From assembly GCA_947176065.1 (NCBI GenBank), contig CAMWPB010000021.1, forward strand, positions 1 through 61,558: a stretch of 61,558 nucleotides of DNA, in the 5' to 3' direction. How positions within the stretch are numbered: the first letter of the stretch is position 1; each line of letters begins with the position of its first letter. This document shows, piece after piece, positions 9,161 to 17,909 of the stretch. The translations under genes and the position numbers were made by a program. The DNA comes from an uncultured Lachnospiraceae bacterium (GTDB lineage: Bacteria; Bacillota; Clostridia; Lachnospirales; Lachnospiraceae). The notes beneath the pieces are model-generated. The model ran no database searches. It worked only from the letters and a program-made list of their open reading frames with translations, and was not told the origin of the DNA.

Positions 9161-9177
9161 ACACCTTATCATTGATC

Positions 9178-9206
9178 ATTTTATCGCCCGTCACCTCTTT
9201 TGTCAA
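9178..9206 (-). promoter_or_regulatory. Promoter of the large surface protein gene
   Basis: Minus strand TTGACA (9201-9206), 17-base spacer, TAAAAT (9178-9183). Close to the sigma-A consensus. The start would be near 9171. Confidence 0.8.
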
Positions 9207-9410
9207 GTCGACCCGCCCCTTCAATATTGACAAAAATATGAAGGCTTTTCGTCACTTTGCCTATAAAGTTTCGGTACTTTCGTACGATATGTACCAAATC
9301 TAGTGGTTTTACTGACACTTATATACAATTATGTAAGTCTTTGGAAAAAGTGCGTCGGTGATTGTATTGTAAAAAGAACAATTGCAGGCGTTATGCTAAA
9401 GATCCGCAAT

Positions 9411-9440
9411 AATGAAAAGAGAACCTCTTTCAAGGTTCCC
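9411..9440 (-). terminator. Terminator after the RelA/SpoT-like gene
   Basis: Stem GAACCT/AGGTTC (9421-9438) with TCTTTTCATT following on the minus strand, 15 bases after the stop at 9455. The rest of 9206-9410 is AT-rich with nothing recognisable. Confidence 0.7.
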
Positions 9441-9454
9441 TTACCTATTATAAT

Positions 9455-10418
9455 TTAATCCAAAATATGAATTTTCTTTCCGCTTTCCAAACCGACCAAA
9501 AACAATTCGAGAGTTTGCGGATTCGTATTTCTGTATTGAAGATGATAATAAATCTGTTCCACAGCTTTTACAAGATCATCCTCATCCTCCGCGCGGTACT
9601 GCGCCTTCCTGTCATAGCAGCCGCCCGCCTGCATAAGCAGGGCTAACGCAAACTTCTCATTAATGTATATATATTTCTCTTCCGCTCCTTCGACCAGCTG
9701 AAACGTTTTTCTCTTTAAGCACCACGAAGCCGTATATGCAATCAGCTTCACGTAATTTACCAGACTGATATCATGATAGTGCTTCAACCGCGCTAAATCA
9801 ACCAAGATGTCTATCAGGCAATGGTCAAATCTGTGATCAATCTCGCTCCATGCCTCTTCATATAATGTTCTGACCTGTATTTCAATTCCTAACCCTGTAT
9901 CGGATCGAATCACATAATGAACTGACCTGTAGGCCTTTTCTTTTCTTATTTTTAATTCTGCCCTCATATAAACCCGCGTCGTCTCCTTCGCGCAAATATA
10001 CAAAAGGCGGCTCCCAAAGTGCATCCTTATAGTCTTTCATAATTTTCTCATGAATGCCAAGCCAGTCCTCTTTAAACAGAACCAGAATCCGAATGCCCAT
10101 CAGATCCGTAATCTTCTGTTCGTAGTTCGTTTGGGATAAAGAATCACCTTTTGCCATATACTCCGGATTTTTTCGGATGATCTTTTCGATCAAATGGCTC
10201 GTCTCTTTTACTCTGTAACCCAAAGAATGAACACCCGGGCACGTCTGCAATGCATCTGCATACAGTTTTACCGTACTCTGGTGTTCATCCCGTTTAAGCT
10301 TAAAGTCCTGTGCAATCCGCTCTAATTCACCCCATGTCAGACCGGCGTTTCGAAAACGCTCAGATGATATATTAAACTCTTTACAAAAATCAGCCTGCTC
10401 TTTTTCTGTTGTCAACAT
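9455..10418 (-). pseudogene. RelA/SpoT-domain (p)ppGpp synthetase-like gene split by a frameshift
   Basis: Two overlapping frames together make one RelA/SpoT-type nucleotidyltransferase of about 320 aa. The first frame (ATG at 10418) covers the N-terminal helices and the synthetase block ITDLMGIRILVLFKEDWLGI, up to about residue 152 (DDAGLYEG). The second continues with KIRKEKAYRSVHYVI and IEIQVRTLYEEAWSEIDH, the conserved substrate-binding and Q-V-R-T blocks. The shift lies in the A-rich run at 9934-9956; one base would have to be skipped. This may be a true mutation, a sequencing error in homopolymers, or less likely recoding. The gene sits 13 bases after a 64-aa ORF in a two-gene operon with its own promoter and terminator. 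Base composition is more AT-rich than in its neighbours, which suggests transfer. Confidence 0.75.
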
Positions 10419-10431
10419 AAATAGCTACCTT

Positions 10432-10626
10432 TTACTTTTTAAAGCTGGTCGCTGCATCTACAAGTCCCGATCGCATAAGATCAGTAAACGACTGCAATTG
10501 CTCCTCAATAAACGCTGTCGTAAGCTCCGGGCCGTTATTGGGCTGATTATCTTTATTAAAACCATCTCTATTCAGCTTATCCATAAACCGATCCATCGCA
10601 ACACTTGCTTTCGTCATACCAATCAC
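10432..10626 (-). CDS. Small protein upstream of the RelA/SpoT-like gene
   Basis: 64 aa, hydrophilic and probably helical, rich in Asn/Asp in the middle (RDGFNKDNQPNNGPEL). No family recognised and no membrane segment. The start is ambiguous: GTG at 10626 with AAGGG upstream, or ATG at 10617 with GGGGTG upstream. It is the first gene after a good promoter and lies 13 bases before the synthetase gene, so the two are co-transcribed. Toxic small alarmone synthetases are often paired with a small antitoxin gene; that role is possible here, but nothing in the residues proves it. Confidence 0.6.
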   Translation of the reverse strand: MIGMTKASVAMDRFMDKLNRDGFNKDNQPNNGPELTTAFIEEQLQSFTDLMRSGLVDAATSFKK

Positions 10627-10669
10627 CCCGTTTCCCTTATTTCTCTTCCGTTAAATGTGGAGTTTTTCA

Positions 10670-10698
10670 AGAATATCACACTTCATATATACTGTCAA
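10670..10698 (-). promoter_or_regulatory. Promoter of the small ORF and RelA/SpoT-like operon
   Basis: Minus strand TTGACA (10693-10698), 17-base spacer, TATTCT (10670-10675). Confidence 0.75.
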
Positions 10699-10747
10699 CC
10701 ATTTTTCACTTTTTATCCAACTAAATTATACCATATTTCCAAATAAA

Positions 10748-12118
10748 TTACAACTGTTTTTTTATTTCCTCCACCGCCTTCTCCAGCTGATTATCCACAT
10801 CCTCATCATAATAAGCGTCGCTGTCGAACTCGCAGACCACGTCCGGCTCAATGCCGACTCCGTGAATGTTATTGCCGTTGGGCGTATAGTACGCGCTGAT
10901 CGTGAGTTTCAGGGCCGTACCGTCAGTCAGAGGCAGCACCCGCTGGACAATACCCTTACCGAAAGTAGTCGTCCCCACCAGCGTCCCTTTATTATAGTCC
11001 TTGATCGCACCCGCCAGAATCTCGGAAGCGCTGGCGGAATTGCCGTTCACAAGCACCGCCAGCGGCATATCCAGCTCATGCCTGCCGTCGCACGTGTACT
11101 CGTCTCGCTCCCCGTATTTATCCTCGGTATAGACGATCAGCCCCTTGGGCAGAATCTGTCTGGCAATATCCACCACCACGTTCAGGCTGCCGCCGGGATT
11201 GCCGCGCAGATCAAGGACAAGCCCCTTCGCGCCGGAACCCCTAATCACAGCCAAAGCCTCCGTAAACTGATCGGTGGTCACATCGTCAAACTCGGTAATC
11301 TGAATATAACCAATGTCATTTTCCAGCATTTCATACTTAACGGTAGGCGCCTCGATCTTCCGCCGCTCCACATCTATTTCCAGATAATCGGTCTCGCCCT
11401 CGCGGTAAATGGTAAGGTGAACCTTGGTGCCCTCCTCGCCCTTCACGCGGGCTACGATCTCGGAAAGCTCCATTCCCATAGTGCTCTCCCCATCCACGAG
11501 GTAAAGCAGATCGTCCGCGCGAAGTCCCGCCTCCTCTGCCGGCGTATTTTCAATAACACCAGATATTTTTCCAAGCCCCGTGTTTGGATCAATCATCAGG
11601 TACGCGCCGATGCCATAGTAAATACCCGCAGTCTCCTGCATCAGGTCGTTCCACTCCTCCTCCGTATAATAGACGGAATAAGGATCGCCAAGCGCGTTCA
11701 CCATGCCTGCATACATACCTTCCGTCATGGCATCCACATCAATATCCGCGTCCTGATAATAATACTCGTCGATCACATCCTCGATAGCCTTGAGCTTCTT
11801 CTCCGTGTCCTCGCTGACAACACTGGCCGCTGCTGCCTTTTTCGCCGGCTCCTTGCCGCCCACCGCCTCATAAACCTTCATACCTACAAAGACAAAGCCG
11901 CAGACAAGTGTCGCAAGCGCCACACCGAGCACCAGCCCCAGAAGAAAGCTGCCGTCCCTGCCGCTGCCCTTCCCCGGCTGCGGCGGCTGTTGGGGAGCGG
12001 AACCGCCGTTATAGCCGCCCTGACCTCCGTTATTATTATAATAGGGACTGGTCTGACGACCGTCCCCCGGATAGGGATAGTCATTATAATAGCGATTGTT
12101 ATTGTTTCTTGAATCCAA
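10748..12118 (-). CDS. S41-family carboxy-terminal processing protease, membrane-anchored
   Basis: A 456-aa protein. A Tyr/Asn/Pro-rich cytoplasmic tail (1-58) precedes one membrane segment (LLGLVLGVALATLVCGFVF, about 60-80). Outside the cell follow the N-terminal helical part, a PDZ domain (about 155-240: GIGAYLM, AGLRADDLLYLVDG) and the S41 catalytic domain. The Ser is in NGNSASASE and the general-base Lys in TTFGKGIVQ, the expected Ser/Lys dyad. The start is TTG at 12118; an in-frame stop lies just upstream, and AAGGAG is placed correctly. It is last in the regulator-ftsE-ftsX-M23 operon, 21 bases after the M23 gene. Such CtpA/CtpB-type proteases often process cell-wall hydrolases or their regulators. 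Confidence 0.88.
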   Translation of the reverse strand: MDSRNNNNRYYNDYPYPGDGRQTSPYYNNNGGQGGYNGGSAPQQPPQPGKGSGRDGSFLLGLVLGVALATLVCGFVFVGMKVYEAVGGKEPAKKAAAASVVSEDTEKKLKAIEDVIDEYYYQDADIDVDAMTEGMYAGMVNALGDPYSVYYTEEEWNDLMQETAGIYYGIGAYLMIDPNTGLGKISGVIENTPAEEAGLRADDLLYLVDGESTMGMELSEIVARVKGEEGTKVHLTIYREGETDYLEIDVERRKIEAPTVKYEMLENDIGYIQITEFDDVTTDQFTEALAVIRGSGAKGLVLDLRGNPGGSLNVVVDIARQILPKGLIVYTEDKYGERDEYTCDGRHELDMPLAVLVNGNSASASEILAGAIKDYNKGTLVGTTTFGKGIVQRVLPLTDGTALKLTISAYYTPNGNNIHGVGIEPDVVCEFDSDAYYDEDVDNQLEKAVEEIKKQL

Positions 12119-12139
12119 ATTGGGTCATCTCCTTAAACA

Positions 12140-13369
12140 CTATTTTAAATAGTTCCACGGGCTGACGTAGTTTCCGTTCAGGCGCACGCTGAAATGCAGA
12201 TGCGGGCCGGTGGAACGGCCTGTAGAGCCTACCGCCGCTATGTTCTGCCCTTTGGAAACAGACTGCCCCTTGGAAACATACAGGGCGGAACAGTGCATAT
12301 AAATTGTGTAAAGTCCGCTGCCATGGTTGATCATGATATAGTTGCCCATGCTGCTGCTGTAATCCGCCGCCACCACGTCGCCGTCATAAGCCGCCAGAAT
12401 AGGCGTTCCCGAAGACGCCGCCATGTCCAGTCCGTTGTGGAACTTCTCTACGCCGAGGATCGGGTGCATACGATTACCGTACTCGTCGGAAATACGCTTA
12501 TAACCCGGACAGGGCCACGCAAACATGCCGCCGTTATAGATTCTGGCCTGCGCATTCTCCGCCTCCAGTCTGGCCTTCTCCTCAGCCACCGCTTTCTCCA
12601 GCGCGGCAATCTCGGCGTTCTCCTGCGCAATCATGCCCTCATACTCTTTAATGGCCGCCTCTTTATTGGCGATATCGCCGCTGACGGATACAATCTGGGC
12701 CTCTTTCTCTCCGATCAGACTGTTAACGTTGGCCTCCTCCTGCTCTACCGCCTCTCTGGCCTCGTCCAGAAGCTGTTTTTCCACCTCCAGCTCTTCCTTG
12801 CAAAGCTCCACATATTTTCTGGTCTCCACATACTCATTCAGCTTATCCCGGTCATAGCGGGACAGCGCCTCAATATAATCGGCACGGTTCACGATCCCGG
12901 CAATGCTGTTTGTGCCAAAAAGAGTCTCCATATAGAAGGAGTCGCTTCGCTCATACATGAACTGGATGCGCTTCTTCATGGCCGCATACTGCTGTTCCTG
13001 CCTCGCCTGCGCCTCATCCAGATCACGCGCTGTCTCTTCAATCTCTTTCTCTTTTTCGCTAATCATTGTATTATATTGTGCGATGTTCTCCTGTATGTCA
13101 GCAAGCTGCCCGTCCAGCTGCTGCACATAAGCCGTCAGATCGTTTTTCGACTGTTCCAGCTCCTTTTTCAGCTTTTCCACATCCGTCAGACTGCTCTTTA
13201 AGCCGGAAACCTGTTCCTTTGCCTTCTCGATCTCACGCTCCTTCTCACGGATGCTCTCGCTGGTAACCGCCTGCACGGAGGGGCCCGGCACTGCGCCGGA
13301 CAGCACAAACGCAAGGCACAAGGTAACGCATGTTATTCTTTTGAATTTCTTTTTGATGTCTCTCTTCAA
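12140..13369 (-). CDS. M23 peptidoglycan hydrolase with coiled coil (EnvC/PcsB-like, FtsX partner)
   Basis: A 409-aa secreted protein. It has a signal peptide (1 to about 34), a long coiled coil of Glu/Lys/Gln heptads (about 37-270) and a C-terminal LytM/M23 domain (about 285-409). Zinc ligands appear intact (H and D in FHNGLDMAA, and HLH in GPHLHF), so it is probably an active endopeptidase, unlike the degenerate EnvC of E. coli. The start is TTG at 13369 with AAGAGG 7 bases upstream. It lies 11 bases after ftsX. FtsEX is known to activate coiled-coil hydrolases of this architecture at the septum (EnvC, PcsB, CwlO), so the order here supports that role. Confidence 0.88.
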   Translation of the reverse strand: MKRDIKKKFKRITCVTLCLAFVLSGAVPGPSVQAVTSESIREKEREIEKAKEQVSGLKSSLTDVEKLKKELEQSKNDLTAYVQQLDGQLADIQENIAQYNTMISEKEKEIEETARDLDEAQARQEQQYAAMKKRIQFMYERSDSFYMETLFGTNSIAGIVNRADYIEALSRYDRDKLNEYVETRKYVELCKEELEVEKQLLDEAREAVEQEEANVNSLIGEKEAQIVSVSGDIANKEAAIKEYEGMIAQENAEIAALEKAVAEEKARLEAENAQARIYNGGMFAWPCPGYKRISDEYGNRMHPILGVEKFHNGLDMAASSGTPILAAYDGDVVAADYSSSMGNYIMINHGSGLYTIYMHCSALYVSKGQSVSKGQNIAAVGSTGRSTGPHLHFSVRLNGNYVSPWNYLK

Positions 13370-13380
13370 TCTGTAACCTC

Positions 13381-14277
13381 TTAGACTCTCAAATGCCTTC
13401 TCACCGTTACGATACTTCCCAGAAAACCGATGCCCACGCCAAGGCCCAGGGAAATGGGCACAAGCACATGAAAGACCTCTCCCACCGGCACAAAGCTCAA
13501 CAGGGAGGAAAGCTGCGGAAAGCGATCCATCACATAGGACAAAACCACATTATAAATCGTATAAATAAAGCCAAGCGGCAGCGCCGCGCCGATCAGTCCG
13601 ATCATAATACCTTCCACCACAAAGGGAGAACGGACGAAAAAGTCGGTTGCGCCAATATATTTCATAATATTGATCTCCTCCTTGCGGACAGAGATGCCGA
13701 TCGCCACAGTATTGCTGATCAGGAAAATGGATACCGCCAGAAGAATCGCAATAATACCCACGGACACGTAAGCAATCAGCGCATTGATTCCGGTCAGGGT
13801 GGTCGCCACCAGCTCCGACCGGTTGACCATCCGCACACCGTCTATGGATTCCAGATAAGTCACCAGCGCAGACTGCATGGACACATCGTTCAGATATACC
13901 TGATAGTTCGCGGAATTTTCCAAAGGATTCTCCGTAAAGCCGTCACCGTACTCGCCGAGATACTCATCCCTAAAGCTCTCCCATGCCTCCTGCGCGGAGA
14001 TAAATTCCATCTTGGCTACCTCAGGCCGCTTGGAAATCATATCGCCGATCTGCTGAATCCGTATGTCCTCGATCCCTTCATCAAAGAAAACCCAGACGGA
14101 GACGCCCTCCTCCGCATTCTTCACGATATGCTGGAAATTCGCCAAAACCGCGTAAAAAATGCCGAAAAGAAAGAGGCAGGCGGCAATGGTCGCGATCGAC
14201 GCCAATGAAAAGAGCTTATTGCGGAAAATATTGCGGAAGCCCTGCTTCAGCGTATAGAAAAACGTACTAATCCTCAT
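13381..14277 (-). CDS. ftsX: Cell division protein FtsX
   Basis: 298 aa. A short cytoplasmic N-terminus ([20 protein letters not shown]) is followed by the first membrane segment, an extracellular loop of about 115 residues, and three further membrane segments near 165-295, the standard FtsX plan. It forms an ABC-type complex with FtsE that signals to peptidoglycan hydrolases. The ATG at 14277 overlaps the ftsE stop by 11 bases and has AAAGGGAGGG upstream; an upstream in-frame extension is less likely. Confidence 0.93.
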   Translation of the reverse strand: MRISTFFYTLKQGFRNIFRNKLFSLASIATIAACLFLFGIFYAVLANFQHIVKNAEEGVSVWVFFDEGIEDIRIQQIGDMISKRPEVAKMEFISAQEAWESFRDEYLGEYGDGFTENPLENSANYQVYLNDVSMQSALVTYLESIDGVRMVNRSELVATTLTGINALIAYVSVGIIAILLAVSIFLISNTVAIGISVRKEEINIMKYIGATDFFVRSPFVVEGIMIGLIGAALPLGFIYTIYNVVLSYVMDRFPQLSSLLSFVPVGEVFHVLVPISLGLGVGIGFLGSIVTVRRHLRV

Positions 14278-14998
14278 CGATGTACCCTCCCTTTTCCTCG
14301 TCGCTGATAATAACACCGCGGCGCAGGGTTACCACGCGCTTCTGCATCGCATTCACAATTTCACGGTTATGGGTGACAACAATAACAGTCGTTCCGTTTT
14401 CATTGATCTGCTCCAAAAGCTTCATAATCTCCCATGAATTTTTGGGGTCCAGATTACCCGTAGGCTCATCCGCCAGAAGAATCGTCGGCTGGTTCACAAG
14501 CGCGCGCGCAAGCGCCACTCTCTGCTGCTCGCCGCCGGAAAGCTGTCTGGGCTTCGCCTTATATTTGCCCGCAAGTCCCACAATGGCCAAAATGCTGGGC
14601 ACATTTTTCTTGATCTCCTTATTCGATTTCTGGATAATGCGCTGGGCAAACGCCACGTTTTCATAGACGTTCCTGTCCTTCAGGAGACGGAAGTCCTGAA
14701 ACACAATCCCCAGATTTCTTCTGAATTTCGGAATCTTCCTGTGCCTGATCTTGGAAAGATCATAGCCCATCACATTGATATAGCCGCTGGTAATGGTAAG
14801 TTCCCTCAAAAGAAGCTTAATCAGGGTAGATTTCCCCGATCCGCTGTCTCCCACGATAAAGACGAACTCACCCCTGCTGATATGAAGGTTCACATCTTTT
14901 AAGGCCGGCGCACCGGTTGAGTAAGCCTTGCTCACATTCGTCAGGTTGATAATCTCATTTTCCACCGCGGGGGCTTTTCTTCTCTTTTTAACTGCCAC
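14267..14998 (-). CDS. ftsE: Cell division ATP-binding protein FtsE
   Basis: A 243-aa ABC ATPase. Walker [11 protein letters not shown]-loop VFQDF, signature LSGGEQQR, Walker [13 protein letters not shown] and the switch His in VVTHNRE are all present. A short basic leader precedes the usual FtsE start. The GTG start at 14998 has TAGGAG 9 bases before it. It is the cytoplasmic partner of FtsX and lies 28 bases after the PucR-type regulator gene. Confidence 0.95.
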   Translation of the reverse strand: MAVKKRRKAPAVENEIINLTNVSKAYSTGAPALKDVNLHISRGEFVFIVGDSGSGKSTLIKLLLRELTITSGYINVMGYDLSKIRHRKIPKFRRNLGIVFQDFRLLKDRNVYENVAFAQRIIQKSNKEIKKNVPSILAIVGLAGKYKAKPRQLSGGEQQRVALARALVNQPTILLADEPTGNLDPKNSWEIMKLLEQINENGTTVIVVTHNREIVNAMQKRVVTLRRGVIISDEEKGGYIDED

Positions 14999-15026
14999 GT
15001 TTCTTCTCTCCTACTTTTATTCTTTA

Positions 15027-16115
15027 CTAAAACTCAAAAGATTCCATGTACTTCATATATTTCACGACCATTAGTGCGATTTTAAATGTAATGGCGTCCT
15101 CAAATACCCGCAGATCAAGCCCCGTGCTCTTCTGCAGCTTATCCAGACGGTAAACCAGAGTATTCCGATGGATAAAAAGCTGTCTGGAAGTCTCCGACAC
15201 GTTCAGGGAATTCTCAAAAAATTTATTGATCGTGACAAGCGTCTCCTCGTCGAACTCGTCAGGGCTTTTGCCGTCAAAAATCTCCTTAATAAACATCTTG
15301 CACAGAGGAATGGGCAGCTGATAGATCAGGCGTCCGATACCAAGTTCGCTGTAAGCGATTACATCACGCTCACCAAAGAAAATTTTACCCACATCCAGCG
15401 CCATTTTCGCCTCTTTATAAGAGCTGCTGACGCCTTTGATCTCGTTTACCACCGTGCCGTAGGCAACGCGGACATTCTTAAAACACTCCTTGCGCAGATA
15501 AGCCGCCACCGCAGCCGCGCACCTCTCGATCTCCCGCGGGCTGTCATCCTCGGACAGATCCTTCACCACAATGACATTGTTTTCATCCACGGCAGTGATA
15601 AAGTCTTTATTGTTCACGCCGAAATAAGCGCGCACGCTCTCAAGGGCATTGCAGTCCTTCACATTGTCCGTCTCCACAATGAGCGCCACACGTCTGACAT
15701 CCGTCTGGATATGTAACTTTTTCGCCCGGCTGTATATATCCACCAGAAGCAGGTTGTCCAAAAGCAGATTTTTCACGAAATTATCCTTGTCAAACCGCTC
15801 CTTATAGGCAATCAGCAGGTTCTGGATCTGGAAGGCCACCATCTTACCCACCATGTAAACGTCCTCACCTACGCCTCCTGCCACCAGAATATACTCCAGC
15901 TGCTGCTCATCAAAAATTTTAAAATACTGATATCCCTGAATCTCCTGCGAATCAGCCGGGGATTGTGCGAACTCCGCGGCCGCTCTGCCGCACCGCTCCA
16001 TCTCTTCCGTCGTCATAGCCGCAGTCTTTCCGTCCACATCCATGACGCAGAGCTCCACTCTGGCGATAGCTTTCAGACCTTCAATCGTATTTTGTAAAAT
16101 CTGATTTGAAATCAT
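15027..16115 (-). CDS. PucR/CdaR-type transcriptional regulator
   Basis: 362 aa. The N-terminal half resembles the sugar-diacid-recognition region (starts ISNQILQNTIEG). The middle is a GGDEF-like/CdaR central region (about 130-250), and the C-terminus is the PucR helix-turn-helix (about 295-350: NVSETSRQLFIHRNTLVYRLDKL). The true ligand cannot be read from sequence. It is first in the operon with ftsE, ftsX, the M23 hydrolase and the S41 protease, so it may report a metabolite or wall signal to the division machinery, or may simply be a neighbour. ATG at 16115 with GAGGGGTGG upstream. Confidence 0.85.
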   Translation of the reverse strand: MISNQILQNTIEGLKAIARVELCVMDVDGKTAAMTTEEMERCGRAAAEFAQSPADSQEIQGYQYFKIFDEQQLEYILVAGGVGEDVYMVGKMVAFQIQNLLIAYKERFDKDNFVKNLLLDNLLLVDIYSRAKKLHIQTDVRRVALIVETDNVKDCNALESVRAYFGVNNKDFITAVDENNVIVVKDLSEDDSPREIERCAAAVAAYLRKECFKNVRVAYGTVVNEIKGVSSSYKEAKMALDVGKIFFGERDVIAYSELGIGRLIYQLPIPLCKMFIKEIFDGKSPDEFDEETLVTINKFFENSLNVSETSRQLFIHRNTLVYRLDKLQKSTGLDLRVFEDAITFKIALMVVKYMKYMESFEF

Positions 16116-16305
16116 TCCCCCACCCCTCTTATGTTTCGTAACAATTCACTATGCCTTTTCGCCCCATATTTTCCGAAAAAGCAAAAGCTAGGTTCTATTT
16201 TAATCTATATCTACAAAAAAATCTACCTGCATTCGTGAATTTTTTGTGTATTTTTTAAGATTTTTGACGATTTAACGGATTTCACGGCATTGTTAAAATT
16301 GCATA

Positions 16306-16335
16306 TTGTTACCATAGCCGGAGATATGATAGAAT
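16306..16335 (+). promoter_or_regulatory. Promoter of the YjfB gene
   Basis: TTGTTA (16306-16311), 18-base spacer, TAGAAT (16330-16335), about 28 bases before the ATG. The AT-rich block 16190-16300 between the divergent genes holds no other obvious element. Confidence 0.5.
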
Positions 16336-16362
16336 GAAGCTGAAGAAAGGTTGGTGATTTTT

Positions 16363-16554
16363 ATGGATATTGCAGGATTATCTATGGCCATGTCCAGCGC
16401 CAAAACAAATGACGCCTTCGGCGTAGCAATGCTTGCCAAATCTTTGGATCAGGCTGAAACCACAGGCAGTCAGGTTGTCGGCATGATGGACGCGGCAGCA
16501 ATGGAACTGTCCGTCAATCCCCACATCGGCGGAAACTTTGATATGACAGTTTAG
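16363..16554 (+). CDS. YjfB family protein
   Basis: 63 aa, starting MDIAGLSMAMSSAKTNDAFG and typical of the YjfB family, a small Bacillota protein of unknown function whose genes are often found near motility loci. The ATG at 16363 is preferred over the in-frame GTG at 16351, because the AAAGG box fits the ATG better. It has its own promoter and terminator and is one of only two intact genes on the plus strand. Confidence 0.8.
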   Translation: MDIAGLSMAMSSAKTNDAFGVAMLAKSLDQAETTGSQVVGMMDAAAMELSVNPHIGGNFDMTV

Positions 16555-16557
16555 AAA

Positions 16558-16609
16558 AGGGGCTGTTGCTTTAGCGAACGAAAATTCGCAGAGCGGCGGC
16601 CTCTTTTTT
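16558..16609 (+). terminator. Terminator of the YjfB gene
   Basis: A long stem with several G-U pairs (GGGGCTGTTGCTTTAGCGAA with TTCGCAGAGCGGCGGCCTC) followed by TTTTTT, starting a few bases after the stop. Confidence 0.8.
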
Positions 16610-16629
16610 ATGGACTTTATATCCTTTAT

Positions 16630-17745
16630 TTAAAGACCGTTCTCCCGGTATAATTTCTTCCTGTACTCTGCGTCTGAAGCTGCCCTTGCCAGGTCATCCA
16701 AGCGACCAGTCTCCAATAAAAGCCGGGTCAGCTCCGCGAAATGTAACTCTCCTTCTGCAAGGCCAACCTCGCGGCCTCTCTTTTCTCCTTCCGCCAAGCC
16801 AGCCTCGCGGCCTCTCTTTTCTCCTTCCGCCAGGCCGATTTCACGCCCTTTCTTTTCCCCTGCCTGCTCCGCCTTCCATTTGCCTCTCTCAAGCGCGATC
16901 TTATACAACGAAGACATATCTACATCGTTGACAAAATTTTCAAACAGTTCTGCCATTTTCCGCTCCTTCACCTGTTCCGTAAATTCCGTGACTTCGTTTT
17001 CGGGCAATTCCAAATGTCTCAGCATAGAGGTCGTTACCCTGGCAATGATATCAAGAAGTTCGTCCGTAGAATGTTCCGACAGGTTTTTCAAATAGCCTTT
17101 CGGTAAATCAAGTTTCCGAAACTCCGAAGAGTTCTGCAGACGGTTAATCAACATCAGCAAGGACAGCTCGTCATTCTTTCCTACTAAATCTTCCACGCTG
17201 TAGGTATTCAGCTGCACCAGCTTATAGAAAAACTTAGGGGTAAAGGGCTCGAAGGCCTCGTCAAAAAATATCCTGTCCTTGAAATTGCAGGGCGTCGTCC
17301 ATGTTCTGCTCCCCTCATAGTATACAATGGGCAAAATCGGCGGATAGCGGAAATCCTTAGTTTTGCTGACACCTTTCTTTTTCCGCTCCATCTCTTTTTC
17401 GTAATCCTCCCATATGTAGACCATGTAACGGAGCATCTGCATACTCACATTATAATCCACTTTAGTTTTATGTTCAATAAGGGACACGAAATAAAAAATA
17501 TTCTTTTCCGATATTTTTACACGTTTTACCGTATCCGAATTTCGTTCCTCGGTAAACATGGGCACATACCGTTCGGTGACGTCCTCGATATCCTCCGCCC
17601 GCACATTTTTAAGAAGAGGTATATCCATGTAGTTCCGTAAAAGCTGGGAGCAGAGCTCGGCATTCCCGAAAATGAGTTTACTGCTGCTGTCGCGGGGTTT
17701 GCTGTTGGAAATCTGATAGAAAGTATCGATGCACACAGAATACAA
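16630..17745 (-). CDS. Rpn/YhgA-like PD-(D/E)XK nuclease family protein
   Basis: 371 aa, resembling the YhgA-like putative transposase/Rpn recombination-promoting nuclease family. Recognisable blocks are ELCSQLLRNY, VTERYVPMFTEERNSDTVKR, FYFVSLIEHKTKVD (E and K of the likely nuclease core), ILPIVYYEG and FKDRIFFDEAF. The C-terminus holds a charged 12-residue repeat (GEKRGREAGLAE, three near-perfect copies), common in this family. The only start seen is TTG at 17745, with a distant AGGAA, just after a consensus promoter. The N-terminus is therefore uncertain and may be shortened. These genes are mobile-like and often present in many copies. Whether it acts in recombination or self-versus-nonself conflict is not known. 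Confidence 0.75.
   Translation of the reverse strand: MYSVCIDTFYQISNSKPRDSSSKLIFGNAELCSQLLRNYMDIPLLKNVRAEDIEDVTERYVPMFTEERNSDTVKRVKISEKNIFYFVSLIEHKTKVDYNVSMQMLRYMVYIWEDYEKEMERKKKGVSKTKDFRYPPILPIVYYEGSRTWTTPCNFKDRIFFDEAFEPFTPKFFYKLVQLNTYSVEDLVGKNDELSLLMLINRLQNSSEFRKLDLPKGYLKNLSEHSTDELLDIIARVTTSMLRHLELPENEVTEFTEQVKERKMAELFENFVNDVDMSSLYKIALERGKWKAEQAGEKKGREIGLAEGEKRGREAGLAEGEKRGREVGLAEGELHFAELTRLLLETGRLDDLARAASDAEYRKKLYRENGL
16749..16856 (-). repeat. Three 36-bp in-frame tandem repeats
   Basis: Units start at 16749, 16785 and 16821 and encode GEKxGREx(G/A)LAE in the tail of the YhgA-like gene. The high identity of two units suggests recent slippage and probably variable copy number. Confidence 0.85.
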
Positions 17746-17769
17746 TGCTTAGAAATTCCTGATGCATCT

Positions 17770-17798
17770 ATCATACGGTATATAGGCCGGTATGTCAA
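17770..17798 (-). promoter_or_regulatory. Promoter of the YhgA-like gene
   Basis: Minus strand TTGACA (17793-17798), 17-base spacer, TATGAT (17770-17775). The start would lie about 20 bases before the proposed TTG. Confidence 0.7.
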
Positions 17799-17851
17799 TG
17801 CTTTCCCGTTCGTAATCTGCCTCGTAATTTTAGAGACAAAAATTTTAGACT

Positions 17852-17893
17852 AAAAAACTGCCGCCCACGAATTTTCACTCGATAAAGCGGCAG
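17852..17893 (-). terminator. Terminator of the hydrogenase-maturation/CPBP operon
   Basis: Minus strand stem CTGCCGC...GGCGGCAG followed by TTTTTT, 17 bases after the stop of the CPBP protease gene. Confidence 0.85.
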
Positions 17894-17909
17894 AATACGC
17901 CGGAAAATA

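Noticed and set aside
10655..12112. 485-aa plus-strand ORF opposite the S41 protease
   Set aside because: Complete overlap with a gene whose PDZ and Ser/Lys motifs are intact; shadow.
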